The notes beneath the pieces are model-generated. The model searched no databases. It was not told the DNA's origin and saw only the letters and a list, made by a program, of their open reading frames with translations. Shown here in pieces: positions 10,258-19,387 of a DNA stretch of 64,000 nt. The number at the start of each line of letters is the position of its first letter. The first letter of the stretch is position 1. The position numbers and the translations under genes are program-made. Location: the NCBI RefSeq assembly GCF_030273445.1, contig NZ_CP120678.1:1-64000 (forward strand), given 5' to 3'. This stretch comes from Selenobaculum gibii (GTDB lineage Bacteria; Bacillota; Negativicutes; ICN-92133).

Positions 10258-10353
10258 TGATAAATACAAAAGCGAGAGCTTTTTCCGATCAGCCCTCGCT
10301 TTTGCCGCCTCTATACCCTTTGCCATCTACTACAAAAAGTAGTAGTTTCCCCG
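10218..10353 (-). ncRNA. Candidate structured small RNA (unassigned)
   Basis: Read on the minus strand there is a good promoter (-35 TTGCAA 10383-10388, 17 bases, -10 TATGCT 10360-10365) and no ORF. Downstream are two hairpins: CTACTAC-TTTTT-GTAGTAG (10345-10327) and AAAAGCGAG...CTCGCTTTT (10303-10268). Single-stranded-looking blocks GGGGAAAC and TGGCAAAGGG lie around the first hairpin, and the terminator at 10253-10218 closes the RNA at about 135 nt. The GGNAAAC-hairpin-GCAAAG arrangement recalls class I c-di-GMP (GEMM) aptamers, but the closing helix and receptor are not convincing. No gene follows on this strand before the terminator. Confidence 0.4.
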
Positions 10354-10359
10354 TAAATT

Positions 10360-10388
10360 AGCATACAACATTTAAGCTTAATTTGCAA
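10360..10388 (-). promoter_or_regulatory. Promoter of the candidate small RNA
   Basis: Minus-strand TTGCAA (10388-10383), a 17-base spacer, TATGCT (10365-10360). The predicted start is about 10353, at the beginning of the structured block. Confidence 0.5.
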
Positions 10389-10416
10389 GTATTTTATGAT
10401 TAAATTTAAAAACAAA

Positions 10417-10440
10417 AAAACTCGTCATTCGACGAGTTTT
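10417..10440 (-). terminator. Terminator after tRNA-Pro
   Basis: Stem AAAACTCGTC / GACGAGTTTT with a 4-base loop, flanked by A/T runs on both sides. It lies 38 bases downstream of the tRNA on the minus strand. Confidence 0.8.
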
Positions 10441-10477
10441 TATCTTATTCATTTCTAAAAGAAATGTAAAATTTAAA

Positions 10478-10554
10478 TGGTCGGAGCAGCAGGATTCGAA
10501 CCTGCGACCCCCTGGTCCCAAGCCAGGTGCTCTACCAAACTGAGCCATGCCCCG
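10478..10554 (-). tRNA. tRNA-Pro (anticodon UGG)
   Basis: The minus strand folds into a full cloverleaf. The acceptor is CGGGGCA with TGCTCCG, the D arm carries GCTCAGTTTGGTAGAGC, the anticodon stem is CCTGG/CCAGG around CTTGGGA (anticodon TGG), and the T arm is GCAGGTTCGAATCCTGC. The CCA end is genomically encoded (10478-10480). Length is 77 nt. Confidence 0.97.
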
Positions 10555-10630
10555 TTGCCTTTGCAGAAGTTATCTTCCGTGTCAACAAGATATATTATAT
10601 AAAATATATAATATAATGTCAATACTTTTT

Positions 10631-12127
10631 TTAATCTTCCCAATCTAAACTTCTTTTGACTGCTTTATGCCAGCCAGCACAGTATTTTTCGACTATTTCT
10701 TGATCCATTTGTGGGGTAAAACGACGATCTAAGAGCCATTTACTCTCTAAATCATCAGTATTGTTCCAGATTCCAACGGCAAGACCTGCAAGATAAGCAG
10801 ATCCAAGAGCGGTCGTCTCAATAATTTTGGTCCTATCAATAGGAACGCCAAGAATATCAGCTTGGAACTGCATTAAAATATCGTTTGCTGATGCTCCACC
10901 ATCCACATTTAAAGATTTTAATTTCATACCAGAATCTTGTTCCATTGCATTTAATATGTCTTTTGTTTGGTAAGCGATGGATTCAAGTGTAGCACGAATG
11001 ATATGCGCGTTTGTTGATCCTCTGGTTAGGCCCAAAATTGCTCCGCGAGCTTTGCTATTCCAGTAGGGTGCGCCTAAACCGACAAATGCTGGAACCATAT
11101 AAACGCCTTCAGAATTTTTCACTTTTTTTGCAAAATATGCTGAATCACTTGCAGAATCAATAAGATGCATGCTGTCCCTAAGCCATTGAATAGCTGCACC
11201 AGCGGAAAAAACACTACCTTCAAGAGCGTAGGTTACCTTGCCATTAAGGCCCCAAGCAATTGTTGTAAGTAATCCACATTTTGAATGATAAACTTCACTC
11301 CCTGTATTCATTAATAGAAAGCAGCCTGTACCATAGGTATTCTTTGCCATAGCTGGTTTAAAACAAGCTTGTCCGAACATGGCTGCTTGTTGATCTCCTG
11401 CCGCACCACTAATTGGAATTTTTGCATTTGATAATGCGGGCAATGAAGTATAGCCATAAATATGACTGGAAGGATACACTTTCGGAAGTATAGAACGTGG
11501 AATATTGAATTCTTTAAGTAATTCCTCATCCCAAGCTAGTGTACGAATATTATAAAGTAAAGTACGTGATGCATTAGAATAATCGGTAACATGGACTTTT
11601 CCACCTGTCAAATTCCAGATAAGCCATGTATCTATTGTGCCAAATAAAAGATCACCATTTTCTGCTCTACTACGTGCATGTGGAATATTATCTAAAATCC
11701 ATTTAATTTTTGTTGCTGAGAAGTAAGGATCAATAACGAGTCCTGTTTTATGTTTAATTGTATCGGCTAATTTTTTTTGACGCAGTTCTTCACAAATAGA
11801 TTCCGTTTGTCTAGATTGCCAAACAATTGCATTATAAACAGGTTTTCCGGTATTTTTATCCCAAATAACTGTAGTTTCCCGTTGATTTGTTATACCAATT
11901 GCTGAAATGTCCTCCGCGGTTAAACCAGCTTTTAATATTGCTTCAACAACGATACCAATTTGTGTACTCCAAATTATTTCAGCATCTTGCTCTACCCAAC
12001 CAGGACGTGGGAAAATTTGTGGAATTTCCTTTTGGGCTATAGCAATAATGTTAGATTGTTGGTCAAAAATAATTGCTCTCGAGCTAGTTGTTCCTTGGTC
12101 AATAGCAAGTATATATTTATTTTGCAT
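10631..12127 (-). CDS. glpK: Glycerol kinase
   Basis: This enzyme phosphorylates glycerol to glycerol 3-phosphate with ATP (498 residues, the family's usual length). Motifs are the N-terminal ATP loop [13 protein letters not shown] (about residues 8-20), the FGGY signatures [16 protein letters not shown] at about 245 and [22 protein letters not shown] at about 408, and the family segment [23 protein letters not shown] precedes the ATG. It stands alone, with no glpF or glpD beside it and no catabolite site that I can identify with certainty. Confidence 0.96.
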   Translation of the reverse strand: MQNKYILAIDQGTTSSRAIIFDQQSNIIAIAQKEIPQIFPRPGWVEQDAEIIWSTQIGIVVEAILKAGLTAEDISAIGITNQRETTVIWDKNTGKPVYNAIVWQSRQTESICEELRQKKLADTIKHKTGLVIDPYFSATKIKWILDNIPHARSRAENGDLLFGTIDTWLIWNLTGGKVHVTDYSNASRTLLYNIRTLAWDEELLKEFNIPRSILPKVYPSSHIYGYTSLPALSNAKIPISGAAGDQQAAMFGQACFKPAMAKNTYGTGCFLLMNTGSEVYHSKCGLLTTIAWGLNGKVTYALEGSVFSAGAAIQWLRDSMHLIDSASDSAYFAKKVKNSEGVYMVPAFVGLGAPYWNSKARGAILGLTRGSTNAHIIRATLESIAYQTKDILNAMEQDSGMKLKSLNVDGGASANDILMQFQADILGVPIDRTKIIETTALGSAYLAGLAVGIWNNTDDLESKWLLDRRFTPQMDQEIVEKYCAGWHKAVKRSLDWED

Positions 12128-12325
12128 GAATTGCCTCCTTATGATTTATAAATTAGGCGTTCTTGTGCCCTTTGGTTATAGCTTTCAGTCAGAGAAGCTG
12201 GGAGTCTTAAAGCGATTTAGTCATCGAATAAAAAATAGTAGATTTAAATCATCAGCTTTCTCATGTATAGCATTTTCTTCTATGGAATTTTTATGTACTT
12301 ATTTATTGAATAATTTCTTTTTTAT

Positions 12326-12399
12326 ATAGACTTTACCACTTAATTGCGTTATACTGCTAGTGTTAACTGTACACCTATGCTTGGTTTACGGTTAACGAA
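12326..12399 (+). promoter_or_regulatory. Promoter and BirA operator of the biotin operon
   Basis: Promoter: TAGACT (12326-12331), 17 bases, TATACT (12349-12354). Directly downstream lies a BirA-type inverted repeat, GTGTTAACT (12360-12368) and GGTTTACGG (12383-12391) with 14 bases between, close to the TTGTTAACC-N14-GGTTAACAA consensus. A third half-site, GGTTAACGA (12390-12398), overlaps the right arm. Binding over the start region would block transcription when biotin is plentiful. The rest of 12128-12325, between glpK and this promoter, holds no gene that I can support. Confidence 0.75.
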
Positions 12400-12434
12400 T
12401 AATTTTAAAATTTAAGTTTGGGAGCGTTGTATAG

Positions 12435-13421
12435 ATGAATGGCATTAGTTTAATTGTAAAATTAGGCGAAAAGGTTTTAAATGGTGAAGATATTTCAAGG
12501 GAAGAAGCTGAATCTCTAGGGAAAATTGAGGAGGAAGATGTTGCTTTTTTATTATCAATGGCAGATAAGATACGCAGTAAATTTATTGGTAAAGAAGTAG
12601 ATTTATGTGCAATCGTTAATGGGCGGTCAGGACGGTGCAGTGAAAATTGTAAATATTGTGCACAATCAAAATATCACAATACAAATGTAGCCGTATATCC
12701 GTTTTTATCGGTTGAGGAGATTCTAGCAAAAGCAAAAGAAGCTGAAATGGGTGGTGCAAATCGTTTTGCAATTGTGACAAGTGGTAAAGGAATGGAAGGA
12801 GATCAAGAATTCCCTAAAATTCTTGCAGCATTTCGTCGTATTTTAACAGAAACGAATTTGAAAGTTTGCTGTTCTTTAGGAGCGTTGACAATGGAAACAG
12901 CAAGAGCATTAAAAGATGCGGGTGTATCTAGATATCATCATAATATTGAAACGAGTAGAAATAATTATAAAAATATTTGTACAACACATACCTATGAAGA
13001 TCGATTAAAAACGATTGAAATTGCCCATCAAGCTGGGCTTGAAGTATGTTCAGGCGGAATTCTTGGCATGAATGAAACTTTATCAGATCGAATTTCTATG
13101 GCTTTTGATTTAAGACAAGCTGGTGTACATTCTGTACCGTTAAATATTTTGAACCCAATTAAAGGAACTGCCTTTGAGCATCAACCACCATTATCGCCAT
13201 TAGAAATTTTAAAATCTGTTGCAATTTTTCGGTTTATTTTACCTAAATGCGGAATTCGGACTGCTGGAGGGCGTGAAGTCAATTTAAGGGATTTGCAAGG
13301 GACCGCATTGCTGAGTGGAATTAGTGGAATGCTTGTCGGTGGATATTTAACAACGGGCGGAAGAAAGTATCAAGATGATTTAAAAATGATTGCAGACTTG
13401 GGAAGAAAGGCAGCTAAATAA
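12435..13421 (+). CDS. bioB: Biotin synthase (radical SAM)
   Basis: This enzyme inserts sulfur into dethiobiotin, the last step of biotin synthesis. The radical-SAM 4Fe-4S motif CSENCKYC is at residues 68-75. YHHNIETSR, LNPIKGT and the 2Fe-2S arginine region RTAGGRE are present. The length of 328 residues is normal. It is the first gene of the operon behind the BirA operator. The stop is one base before the start of the next gene, so translation is coupled. Confidence 0.97.
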   Translation: MNGISLIVKLGEKVLNGEDISREEAESLGKIEEEDVAFLLSMADKIRSKFIGKEVDLCAIVNGRSGRCSENCKYCAQSKYHNTNVAVYPFLSVEEILAKAKEAEMGGANRFAIVTSGKGMEGDQEFPKILAAFRRILTETNLKVCCSLGALTMETARALKDAGVSRYHHNIETSRNNYKNICTTHTYEDRLKTIEIAHQAGLEVCSGGILGMNETLSDRISMAFDLRQAGVHSVPLNILNPIKGTAFEHQPPLSPLEILKSVAIFRFILPKCGIRTAGGREVNLRDLQGTALLSGISGMLVGGYLTTGGRKYQDDLKMIADLGRKAAK

Positions 13422-13422
13422 T

Positions 13423-13908
13423 ATGCGGGCAAGAGAGATGACTGAAATTGCACTATTAACGGGACTCATTACACTTAGTGGTGCATTTAAGATTCCAAGT
13501 TTATTTCCCGGGACAGAATTTCAATTATCTGCGCCAATTGCAGTAGCTATTTGCGTTGTTTTTGGTTTTAAAAAATATATTATCGCAGGTGTTTTATCAA
13601 GTCTCATAGGTTTGATGCTTGGTACACAAAATGTATTCAATGTTGCAGTTGCTTTTGTTTTTCGCTTGGTTGTTGGTGCAGTTTTAGCTTTGGGCGGCAG
13701 AAATTTTTGGACGATTGCCATTGCCGGGCCTATTGGTACGACGATTGCGAGACTTAGTTTGAGTTTGATTATTGGAAAAGCGGCAACAGCATTACTCATT
13801 GCAGCGGTGCCGGGCATGATATTTACGGCAATTTGTGCAATGCCACTGGTGAAGCTTTTAGAAAGAGTATACCCAAGTAAGGAAAAGAGGACTGCTCATG
13901 TTATATAG
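13423..13908 (+). CDS. Biotin-operon membrane protein, ECF S-component-like
   Basis: This 161-residue, strongly hydrophobic protein has about five membrane segments. The start MRAREMTEIALLTGLITLSGAFKI is followed by GTEFQLSAPIAVAICVVFGFKKYI and GPIGTTIARL. The layout resembles small substrate-binding S components of ECF transporters, and its position between bioB and bioW points to biotin or a biotin precursor such as pimelate. It is not a clear BioY, as the usual BioY motifs are not evident. ATG 13423 follows GGAAGAAAGG and lies 1 base after bioB. Confidence 0.65.
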   Translation: MRAREMTEIALLTGLITLSGAFKIPSLFPGTEFQLSAPIAVAICVVFGFKKYIIAGVLSSLIGLMLGTQNVFNVAVAFVFRLVVGAVLALGGRNFWTIAIAGPIGTTIARLSLSLIIGKAATALLIAAVPGMIFTAICAMPLVKLLERVYPSKEKRTAHVI

Positions 13909-14653
13909 TATAAAAATGCGCGCAGCACAAGGTGGCGATCATAAATTAGGTGGGCAACATATTTCAGGTGCAGAACGAATTTTAGCGGAAGAAAATTTAA
14001 AAAAAATGGCTGAAGCGATGATTGAACGTGCGTTATTGCATAGTCGGGGTAAAGCAGATTTTATTAACTTAAAAATTGAAGCGATAAGGCCTCAGGATAT
14101 TGAGCGAATAAAATTGCTGCCTATATTTACACATGAGGTAGATACGATTCAAGAAGGACGAAAAAGCGCAATACAGATACTAAAAGAAAGTGGAGTTTCT
14201 ACGCAAGCTATTTTGGCTGGTCTGCATTTATTAGAAGAATTAAAGACGAGTATGCGGGGCGCCATGATTGTTGATGCAGTAAGTGGAAAAAGATTAGATC
14301 AGCTGACGATGCGCGGAGTTCGTGTGTCTAAGATGGACATGGATGATGAAGAAGATTTTTTATTGTGGCTCAATCGTCAAAATTTAACGGATGTTCATGT
14401 GCGTGAAGCTGTTGTTTTAGCGGCAAAAGTAGTTGCCCATCAAGATGTTACCGCCGAACTATGTTGGTCTGATGATCCTGAATATGTAACGGGCTATGTG
14501 GCAAATAAAACGGGCTATCATCGGATAACAAAACTAAAGGAATATGGAAGTTTCATCGGCGGTAGAATTTTCTTTGTAAAGCCTGATGCAGCTATTGAAG
14601 AAGTGATAGATTATTTACAAAATCAGCCGGTATTAGCAGTAGGGCGAGGGTAA
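13898..14653 (+). CDS. bioW: 6-carboxyhexanoate-CoA ligase (pimeloyl-CoA synthetase)
   Basis: BioW activates pimelate to pimeloyl-CoA, the entry step of biotin synthesis in many Firmicutes. The start MLYSIKMRAAQGGDHKLGGQHISGAERI is the family's signature, and the C-terminal YVTGYVANKTGYHRI...GGRIFFV pattern also fits. The length of 251 residues is usual. It overlaps the previous gene by 11 bases. Its presence means that the organism uses free pimelate rather than the BioC/BioH route. Confidence 0.95.
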   Translation: MLYSIKMRAAQGGDHKLGGQHISGAERILAEENLKKMAEAMIERALLHSRGKADFINLKIEAIRPQDIERIKLLPIFTHEVDTIQEGRKSAIQILKESGVSTQAILAGLHLLEELKTSMRGAMIVDAVSGKRLDQLTMRGVRVSKMDMDDEEDFLLWLNRQNLTDVHVREAVVLAAKVVAHQDVTAELCWSDDPEYVTGYVANKTGYHRITKLKEYGSFIGGRIFFVKPDAAIEEVIDYLQNQPVLAVGRG

Positions 14654-14657
14654 TAGA

Positions 14658-15824
14658 ATGAATTTTAAAATGGAGTTAGCAGTATTAAAAGAAAAAGGTT
14701 TATTTCGTGAAAATCAGACCTATGTACCAATCGATGGAGCTTATGTATTCGCTGCGGGCAAAAAGTGCTTAATGCTTGCTTCGAATAATTATTTGGGTAT
14801 GACGCATGAAAGTGAAGTAAGGCAGGCAGCGATAAAAGCAATTGAAGCGTATGGAACGGGAGCAGGGGGCGCGAGATTAACGACGGGAAGTCACCCGCTT
14901 TATGAAGAGTTGGAAGCTAATTTAGCTCAATTTAAAGGAACGGAAGCGGCAATTACTTTTAATACAGGCTATATGGCGAATGTAGGGACAATTAGTGCAA
15001 TAATGAATAAAAACGATGTGATTTTTAGCGATGCACTAAATCATGCCAGCATTATTGATGGATGTCGATTATCTGGGGCAAAACGCGTAATTTTTCCTCA
15101 TTCAGATATGCAAGTATTGAAAGGTTTATTGGAGTCGACAAAGTGTGCAGGAAAGAGGTTAATCGTTGTCGATGGTGTCTTTAGTATGGATGGTGATATT
15201 GCACCATTGTCTCAGCTAGTAGAATTGGCGAAACTGTATGATTGTTTACTTATGGTAGATGACGCTCATGCGACAGGGATACTTGGAAATGGACATGGTA
15301 CAGCCGCGCATTTTGGTTTAACAGATCAAGTAGATATACAGATGGGGACATTAAGTAAGGCTTTAGGTTCAGAAGGAGCCTATGTCGCGGGAAAAAAAAT
15401 TTTAATTGATTATTTAATTAATAAAGCGCGTAGTTACATTTTTTCTACTGCTTTATCACCGGCGGATATTGGGGCGGCGAATGCAGCAGTAAAGATTTTA
15501 ATGCAAAGTATTCGTTTGCCAGAAAAAGTTTTGGCGAATGCAGATTTTATGCGTAGAGAGTTAAAAATGCAGGGGATTGAAGTTGGCGGTGAGATTACGC
15601 CTATTCTCCCAATTCCAATCGGCGCGGCAGACCTTGCCGTCAAAGTTGCAAATCATCTTAAAGAAAAAGGGATTATTTTATCAGTAATTCGGCCACCTAC
15701 TGTATCAGTTGGTGAGAGTAGGCTTAGACTTACCGTGAATGCAAAACATAGTCAAAGTGATTTAAAGCAGGCAGCCGTTACGATTGCTGAGACAATTAAA
15801 GAAATAAAGGGATGGAAAAGATGA
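14658..15824 (+). CDS. bioF: 8-amino-7-oxononanoate synthase
   Basis: This PLP enzyme condenses pimeloyl-CoA with L-alanine. The 388-residue protein shows NNYLGMTHESEV, GTGAGGARLTTGSHPLYEELE, the aspartate strand LLMVDDAHATGILG at about residues 195-208, and the PLP-lysine segment MGTLSKALGSEGAYVAG at about 230. It starts 4 bases after bioW and overlaps bioD by 4 bases (ATGA). Confidence 0.96.
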   Translation: MNFKMELAVLKEKGLFRENQTYVPIDGAYVFAAGKKCLMLASNNYLGMTHESEVRQAAIKAIEAYGTGAGGARLTTGSHPLYEELEANLAQFKGTEAAITFNTGYMANVGTISAIMNKNDVIFSDALNHASIIDGCRLSGAKRVIFPHSDMQVLKGLLESTKCAGKRLIVVDGVFSMDGDIAPLSQLVELAKLYDCLLMVDDAHATGILGNGHGTAAHFGLTDQVDIQMGTLSKALGSEGAYVAGKKILIDYLINKARSYIFSTALSPADIGAANAAVKILMQSIRLPEKVLANADFMRRELKMQGIEVGGEITPILPIPIGAADLAVKVANHLKEKGIILSVIRPPTVSVGESRLRLTVNAKHSQSDLKQAAVTIAETIKEIKGWKR

Positions 15825-16552
15825 GAGGTTTATTTATTACTGCTACAGATACAGATATCGGTAAGACAATGATTACAGGAGCGATTGCAGCTGCAATGAA
15901 AGCGCGAGGCATCCACGTTGGCGTGTTTAAACCGTTAGCATCTGGTGCCATACGTAATGAAGCTGGATTTTTATTAGCGGAAGATGCTACTTTTTTGATG
16001 AAAGCTGCAGGAATAGGAGAAGAGCTAAGACAGGAAGTGAATGCAGTAGCACTAGAACCTGCCTTAACACCAGCAGTAGCTGCTAAGATCAGTAACGTTT
16101 GTATTGATATCCCTAAAATTTTAACCGATTTAAAACAAGCAATGAAAAAATATGAGTTTGTTTTAGTTGAAGGGGTTGGTGGACTTATTTCACCGTTATG
16201 GGAAGATTATTTACTTGCGGATATGATGAAAGAATTGAATTTTCCGGCTTTATTAGTTTCAAAACCTCGTCTTGGGGCAATCAATCATACGGTGCTTAGT
16301 TATTCTTATGCAATGCAGCATAAAATCCGTTTAGATGGTGTCGTTATTAATCGTTTTGAGGCGAGTCGGGCAGGCGTTTTAGAAGAAAGTAATATTCATT
16401 ATATAGAGAAGATAACGAATCTTCCTGTCGTAGGTAGATTTCCGTTGTTAAAACAGGCAAATTCTCTTAATGTAGAAGATTTAGCGGGACTTGCAGAATT
16501 GACGCTCAATATTGATAAGATTATAGCGATTGGAGAGAGTTATAATGAATGA
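15821..16552 (+). CDS. bioD: Dethiobiotin synthetase
   Basis: This ATP- and CO2-dependent enzyme closes the ureido ring of dethiobiotin. The P-loop-like start MRGLFITATDTDIGKTMITG is at residues 1-20, KPLASGA is at about 37, and EGVGGLISPLW is at about 118. The length is 243 residues. ATG 15821 is chosen because it forms an ATGA overlap with bioF and gives the family's usual N-terminus; an in-frame ATG at 15812 would add three residues. Confidence 0.95.
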   Translation: MRGLFITATDTDIGKTMITGAIAAAMKARGIHVGVFKPLASGAIRNEAGFLLAEDATFLMKAAGIGEELRQEVNAVALEPALTPAVAAKISNVCIDIPKILTDLKQAMKKYEFVLVEGVGGLISPLWEDYLLADMMKELNFPALLVSKPRLGAINHTVLSYSYAMQHKIRLDGVVINRFEASRAGVLEESNIHYIEKITNLPVVGRFPLLKQANSLNVEDLAGLAELTLNIDKIIAIGESYNE

Positions 16553-17921
16553 ATTTTTAAAGAAAGATAAAGCATACATATGGCATCCGTTTACGCAAAT
16601 GAAAGGCTGGCTGGAAAGCGATCAAATGGTGATTACTGAAGCAAAAGGTATCAAGCTGATTGATACGGAAGGAAAAGAATATTACGATGGTGTATCCTCA
16701 CTTTGGGTAAATATTCATGGTCATCGTCATCCCAAGATTGATCAGGCAATCATTGACCAATTGGGAAAAGTTGCGCATTCTACGGCGCTTGGGCTAGCAA
16801 ATGTGCCAGCAAGTGAATTTGCCCAAATCCTAGTGGAAGTTTCGCCAGAAGGGTTAAATAAAGTATTCTATTCTGACGATGGCTCAACGGCGGTAGAAGT
16901 CGCACTAAAAATGGCATTTCAATATTGGCAGCATAAAGGCAAACCAAATAAAAATAAATTTATTGCTCTTAATCAATCGTATCATGGGGATACGGTAGGT
17001 TCGGTAAGTGTGGGTGGAATAGATTTATTTCATCGCGTGTTTAAGCCTTTATTATTTGAGCCTTATCATATTCCATCGCCGTCGTGTTATCATTGTCAAT
17101 TAACGCAAAAAGAAGAATGCCATATGCAATGCGTGGAAGTTTTAGAAAAGGTATTAAAAGAGCATCATGATAAAATTGCCGGACTTGTGATTGAGCCGCT
17201 TGTACAAGCGGCGGCGGGTATGCTTATGGCACCAGCGGGATACTTAAAACGCGTACGCGAATTGACAAAAAAATATGATGTGCTTTTAATTGCAGATGAA
17301 GTTGCAACAGGTTTTGGTCGTACTGGGCGAATGTTTGCTTGTGACAATGAATGTGTAAGCCCTGATTTAATGTGTATATCTAAAGGAATTACCGGGGGAT
17401 ATATGCCACTTGCGGCGACGCTAACGACGGATGAAATTTATCATGCATTTTTAGGCGATATGAAAGATAAAAAGACGTTCTATCATGGACATTCTTATAC
17501 GGCAAATCAATTAGCCTGTGCTGCAGGTATTGCCAGTCTTGAAATATTTAAAGAAGAAAAGACGATAGAAAGAATGCAGGAAAAGATTTATCTGATTCGT
17601 GAAAGATTAGAGAAAATCGGCGAGATGGTACATGTTGGTGAAGCACGGCAACGGGGAATGATGATTGGTATTGAATTAATGAACGATAAAGAAAATGGGG
17701 TGCCTTATGCCTGGGAAGATTGTATGGGCGCTGTCGTTTGTATGAAAGCGCGTGAACATGGTTTATTCATTCGTCCAGTTGGGGATGTAGTTGTATTTAT
17801 GCCACCGCTTTGTTCGACGGTAGAAGAAATTAATAAAATGCTTGATATCATTGAAATTTCTATTCATGAAATTACCGATTTAGGTGAAACGGCACAAGAG
17901 GGCGGCGGCGCACACTTTTAA
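16545..17921 (+). CDS. bioA: Adenosylmethionine-8-amino-7-oxononanoate aminotransferase
   Basis: This PLP aminotransferase makes 7,8-diaminononanoate. The start KKDKAYIWHPFTQMKGW is diagnostic of BioA. It is followed by FYSDDGSTAVEVALKMAFQYW, YHGDTVGSVSVGG, LLIADEVATGFGRTG and the lysine segment DLMCISKGITGGYMPLAATL. It has 458 residues. ATG 16545 overlaps the bioD end by 8 bases, with GGAGAG upstream. It is last in the operon, followed by a strong terminator. The gene order B-(membrane)-W-F-D-A gives a complete pathway from pimelate. Confidence 0.96.
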   Translation: MNEFLKKDKAYIWHPFTQMKGWLESDQMVITEAKGIKLIDTEGKEYYDGVSSLWVNIHGHRHPKIDQAIIDQLGKVAHSTALGLANVPASEFAQILVEVSPEGLNKVFYSDDGSTAVEVALKMAFQYWQHKGKPNKNKFIALNQSYHGDTVGSVSVGGIDLFHRVFKPLLFEPYHIPSPSCYHCQLTQKEECHMQCVEVLEKVLKEHHDKIAGLVIEPLVQAAAGMLMAPAGYLKRVRELTKKYDVLLIADEVATGFGRTGRMFACDNECVSPDLMCISKGITGGYMPLAATLTTDEIYHAFLGDMKDKKTFYHGHSYTANQLACAAGIASLEIFKEEKTIERMQEKIYLIRERLEKIGEMVHVGEARQRGMMIGIELMNDKENGVPYAWEDCMGAVVCMKAREHGLFIRPVGDVVVFMPPLCSTVEEINKMLDIIEISIHEITDLGETAQEGGGAHF

Positions 17922-17960
17922 AAAAAGCTATCCAGAAGTATTTCTGGATAGCTTTTTGTC
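17922..17960 (+). terminator. Terminator of the biotin operon
   Basis: 16-bp stem (17922-17937 with 17942-17957), 4-base loop and T-run. The following stretch up to 18164 holds no gene that I can support; a 67-codon frame across the terminator has no ribosome site. Confidence 0.92.
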
Positions 17961-18164
17961 AGTCAAACTAGGTAGAAACTCTGTGGAGATTGATGGAGAT
18001 GCAAGGAACTCATTAGCCATTTGGTTTAATCGCGGATTGGCATGGATAGGGACATTCGCTAAGACAAGGGGATTAATGTTACAATAATAGCGTAAAGTTA
18101 GTGCTTTACAAATAAAAAACAGCTTATATTTTATAGTTGTTTATATAGTAAGGGGTTAGATATT

Positions 18165-18515
18165 ATGCTGCAGTGGTGCGCGCTTTTTATAGCAATCATT
18201 ACTGAAGTAGCAGGCACAACGATGTTAAAATTCGTTGGGGAAAATGTATCCGTATTGAATTACGGTGTATTATTATTCATGGTAGGTCTTTCTTATTTTT
18301 TCTTAGCGAAAGCTGTTACTAAAATTCCGCTTAGTGTTGCTTATGCGACGTGGGAGGGGTTAGGACTTGTCGCGGTTACCGGTATTGGTTGTCTTTTATT
18401 TAATGAAGTTATGTCAATGAAAAAAATTGCCGGAATAGGGGCAATTCTTGTCGGTATTATATTGCTGAAATATGGTATGTCAGACACAAAGAAATGTGGT
18501 GATTTGAATGAATGA
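18165..18515 (+). CDS. SMR-family transporter subunit, MdtJ-like
   Basis: This four-helix membrane protein of 116 residues belongs to the small multidrug resistance family. The first helix carries the essential glutamate in IITEVAGTTMLKF. The segment IPLSVAYATWEGLGLVAVTGIGCLLFNE and the end MKKIAGIGAILVGIILLK match MdtJ (which has ALGVAYALWEGIG). Paired with the next gene it should form a heterodimer; E. coli MdtJI exports spermidine. AAGGGG precedes ATG 18165. The genes overlap by 8 bases. Confidence 0.85.
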   Translation: MLQWCALFIAIITEVAGTTMLKFVGENVSVLNYGVLLFMVGLSYFFLAKAVTKIPLSVAYATWEGLGLVAVTGIGCLLFNEVMSMKKIAGIGAILVGIILLKYGMSDTKKCGDLNE

Positions 18516-18828
18516 GGGATTCTTATTCTTAATCGGCTCAATTTTGTGTGACGTTGTTGCAAATATTTGTTTAAAAAAATCACAAGGATTTAAGTATAAA
18601 TTGTGGGGTGCAGGTGCAGTACTATTAATTATTATTGCATTTATTGCTCTAGCGCAGGCTATAAAGACAATGGATTTGAGTATTGCTTATGCTCTATGGG
18701 GGGCATTGGGATTGTTATTAACAACAGGGCTTGATATTACACTTTATGGTGTTAGGCTGAATGCTGTTGGAATTGCCGGTGTTTTATGTATGGTAACAGG
18801 TGTTGCCCTAATGAAGAGTATTGCCTAA
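18508..18828 (+). CDS. SMR-family transporter subunit, MdtI-like
   Basis: This 106-residue partner of the previous gene has four hydrophobic helices. Helix 1 reads SILCDVVANICLKKSQGF, with Asp where most SMR proteins have the coupling Glu. AQAIKTMDLSIAYALWGALG is very close to MdtI. In asymmetric SMR pairs one subunit often departs from the consensus, so the Asp fits a heterodimer. The overlap with the upstream gene supports co-translation. Confidence 0.82.
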   Translation: MNEGFLFLIGSILCDVVANICLKKSQGFKYKLWGAGAVLLIIIAFIALAQAIKTMDLSIAYALWGALGLLLTTGLDITLYGVRLNAVGIAGVLCMVTGVALMKSIA

Positions 18829-18885
18829 GAGCAGTAAGCCTTGTTATAATATCCTTGTATAATTACGAAAAAGAGAGGTTTACGA

Positions 18886-19317
18886 ATGAAAAAAGCGATT
18901 ATTGAAATGGCAGATGGTAATATTGAAATTGAATTATTTGAAAAAGAGGCACCTGGTACAGTTGCAAATTTTGTAAAATTAATCAATGAAGGTTTTTATA
19001 ATGGATTAACATTCCATCGCGTAATTCCTGAATTCGTAGCACAAGGGGGATGTCCTAATGGTAATGGAACAGGCGGCCCAGGCTACACAATTCCATGTGA
19101 AACAGAAGGTAATCCGCATATTCATGATCGTGGTGCATTATCTATGGCGCATCGTGGAAAAGATACAGGCGGAAGTCAATTTTTTATCGTATATGAAGCA
19201 CAACCACATTTAGATGGTGTTCATACTGTATTTGGTCAAGTGATAAAAGGAATGGATGTTGTTGATCATATTCGTCAAGGTGCAGTAATGCAAAATGTTA
19301 CTGTAGTTGAAGAATAA
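18886..19317 (+). CDS. Cyclophilin-type peptidyl-prolyl cis-trans isomerase
   Basis: This cytoplasmic cyclophilin of 143 residues (no signal peptide) catalyses proline isomerisation. Active-site segments are [25 protein letters not shown] (about residues 45-70), [21 protein letters not shown] (about 85-105) and [25 protein letters not shown] lies 10 bases before ATG 18886. It stands alone, with its own TATAAT-like promoter element in the short gap upstream. Confidence 0.95.
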   Translation: MKKAIIEMADGNIEIELFEKEAPGTVANFVKLINEGFYNGLTFHRVIPEFVAQGGCPNGNGTGGPGYTIPCETEGNPHIHDRGALSMAHRGKDTGGSQFFIVYEAQPHLDGVHTVFGQVIKGMDVVDHIRQGAVMQNVTVVEE

Positions 19318-19387
19318 AAAATCTAGCGTGCTTAACGACTATGCACATCTAGTTAGTTAGCAACTATTTTATTTCTATCCGAATCTT

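Noticed and set aside
11907-12329. Plus-strand frame of 140 codons opposite glpK
   Set aside because: It is antisense to the glpK N-terminus with no recognisable product.
17884-18087. A 67-codon frame after bioA
   Set aside because: It overlaps the end of bioA and runs through the operon's terminator hairpin, with no ribosome site.
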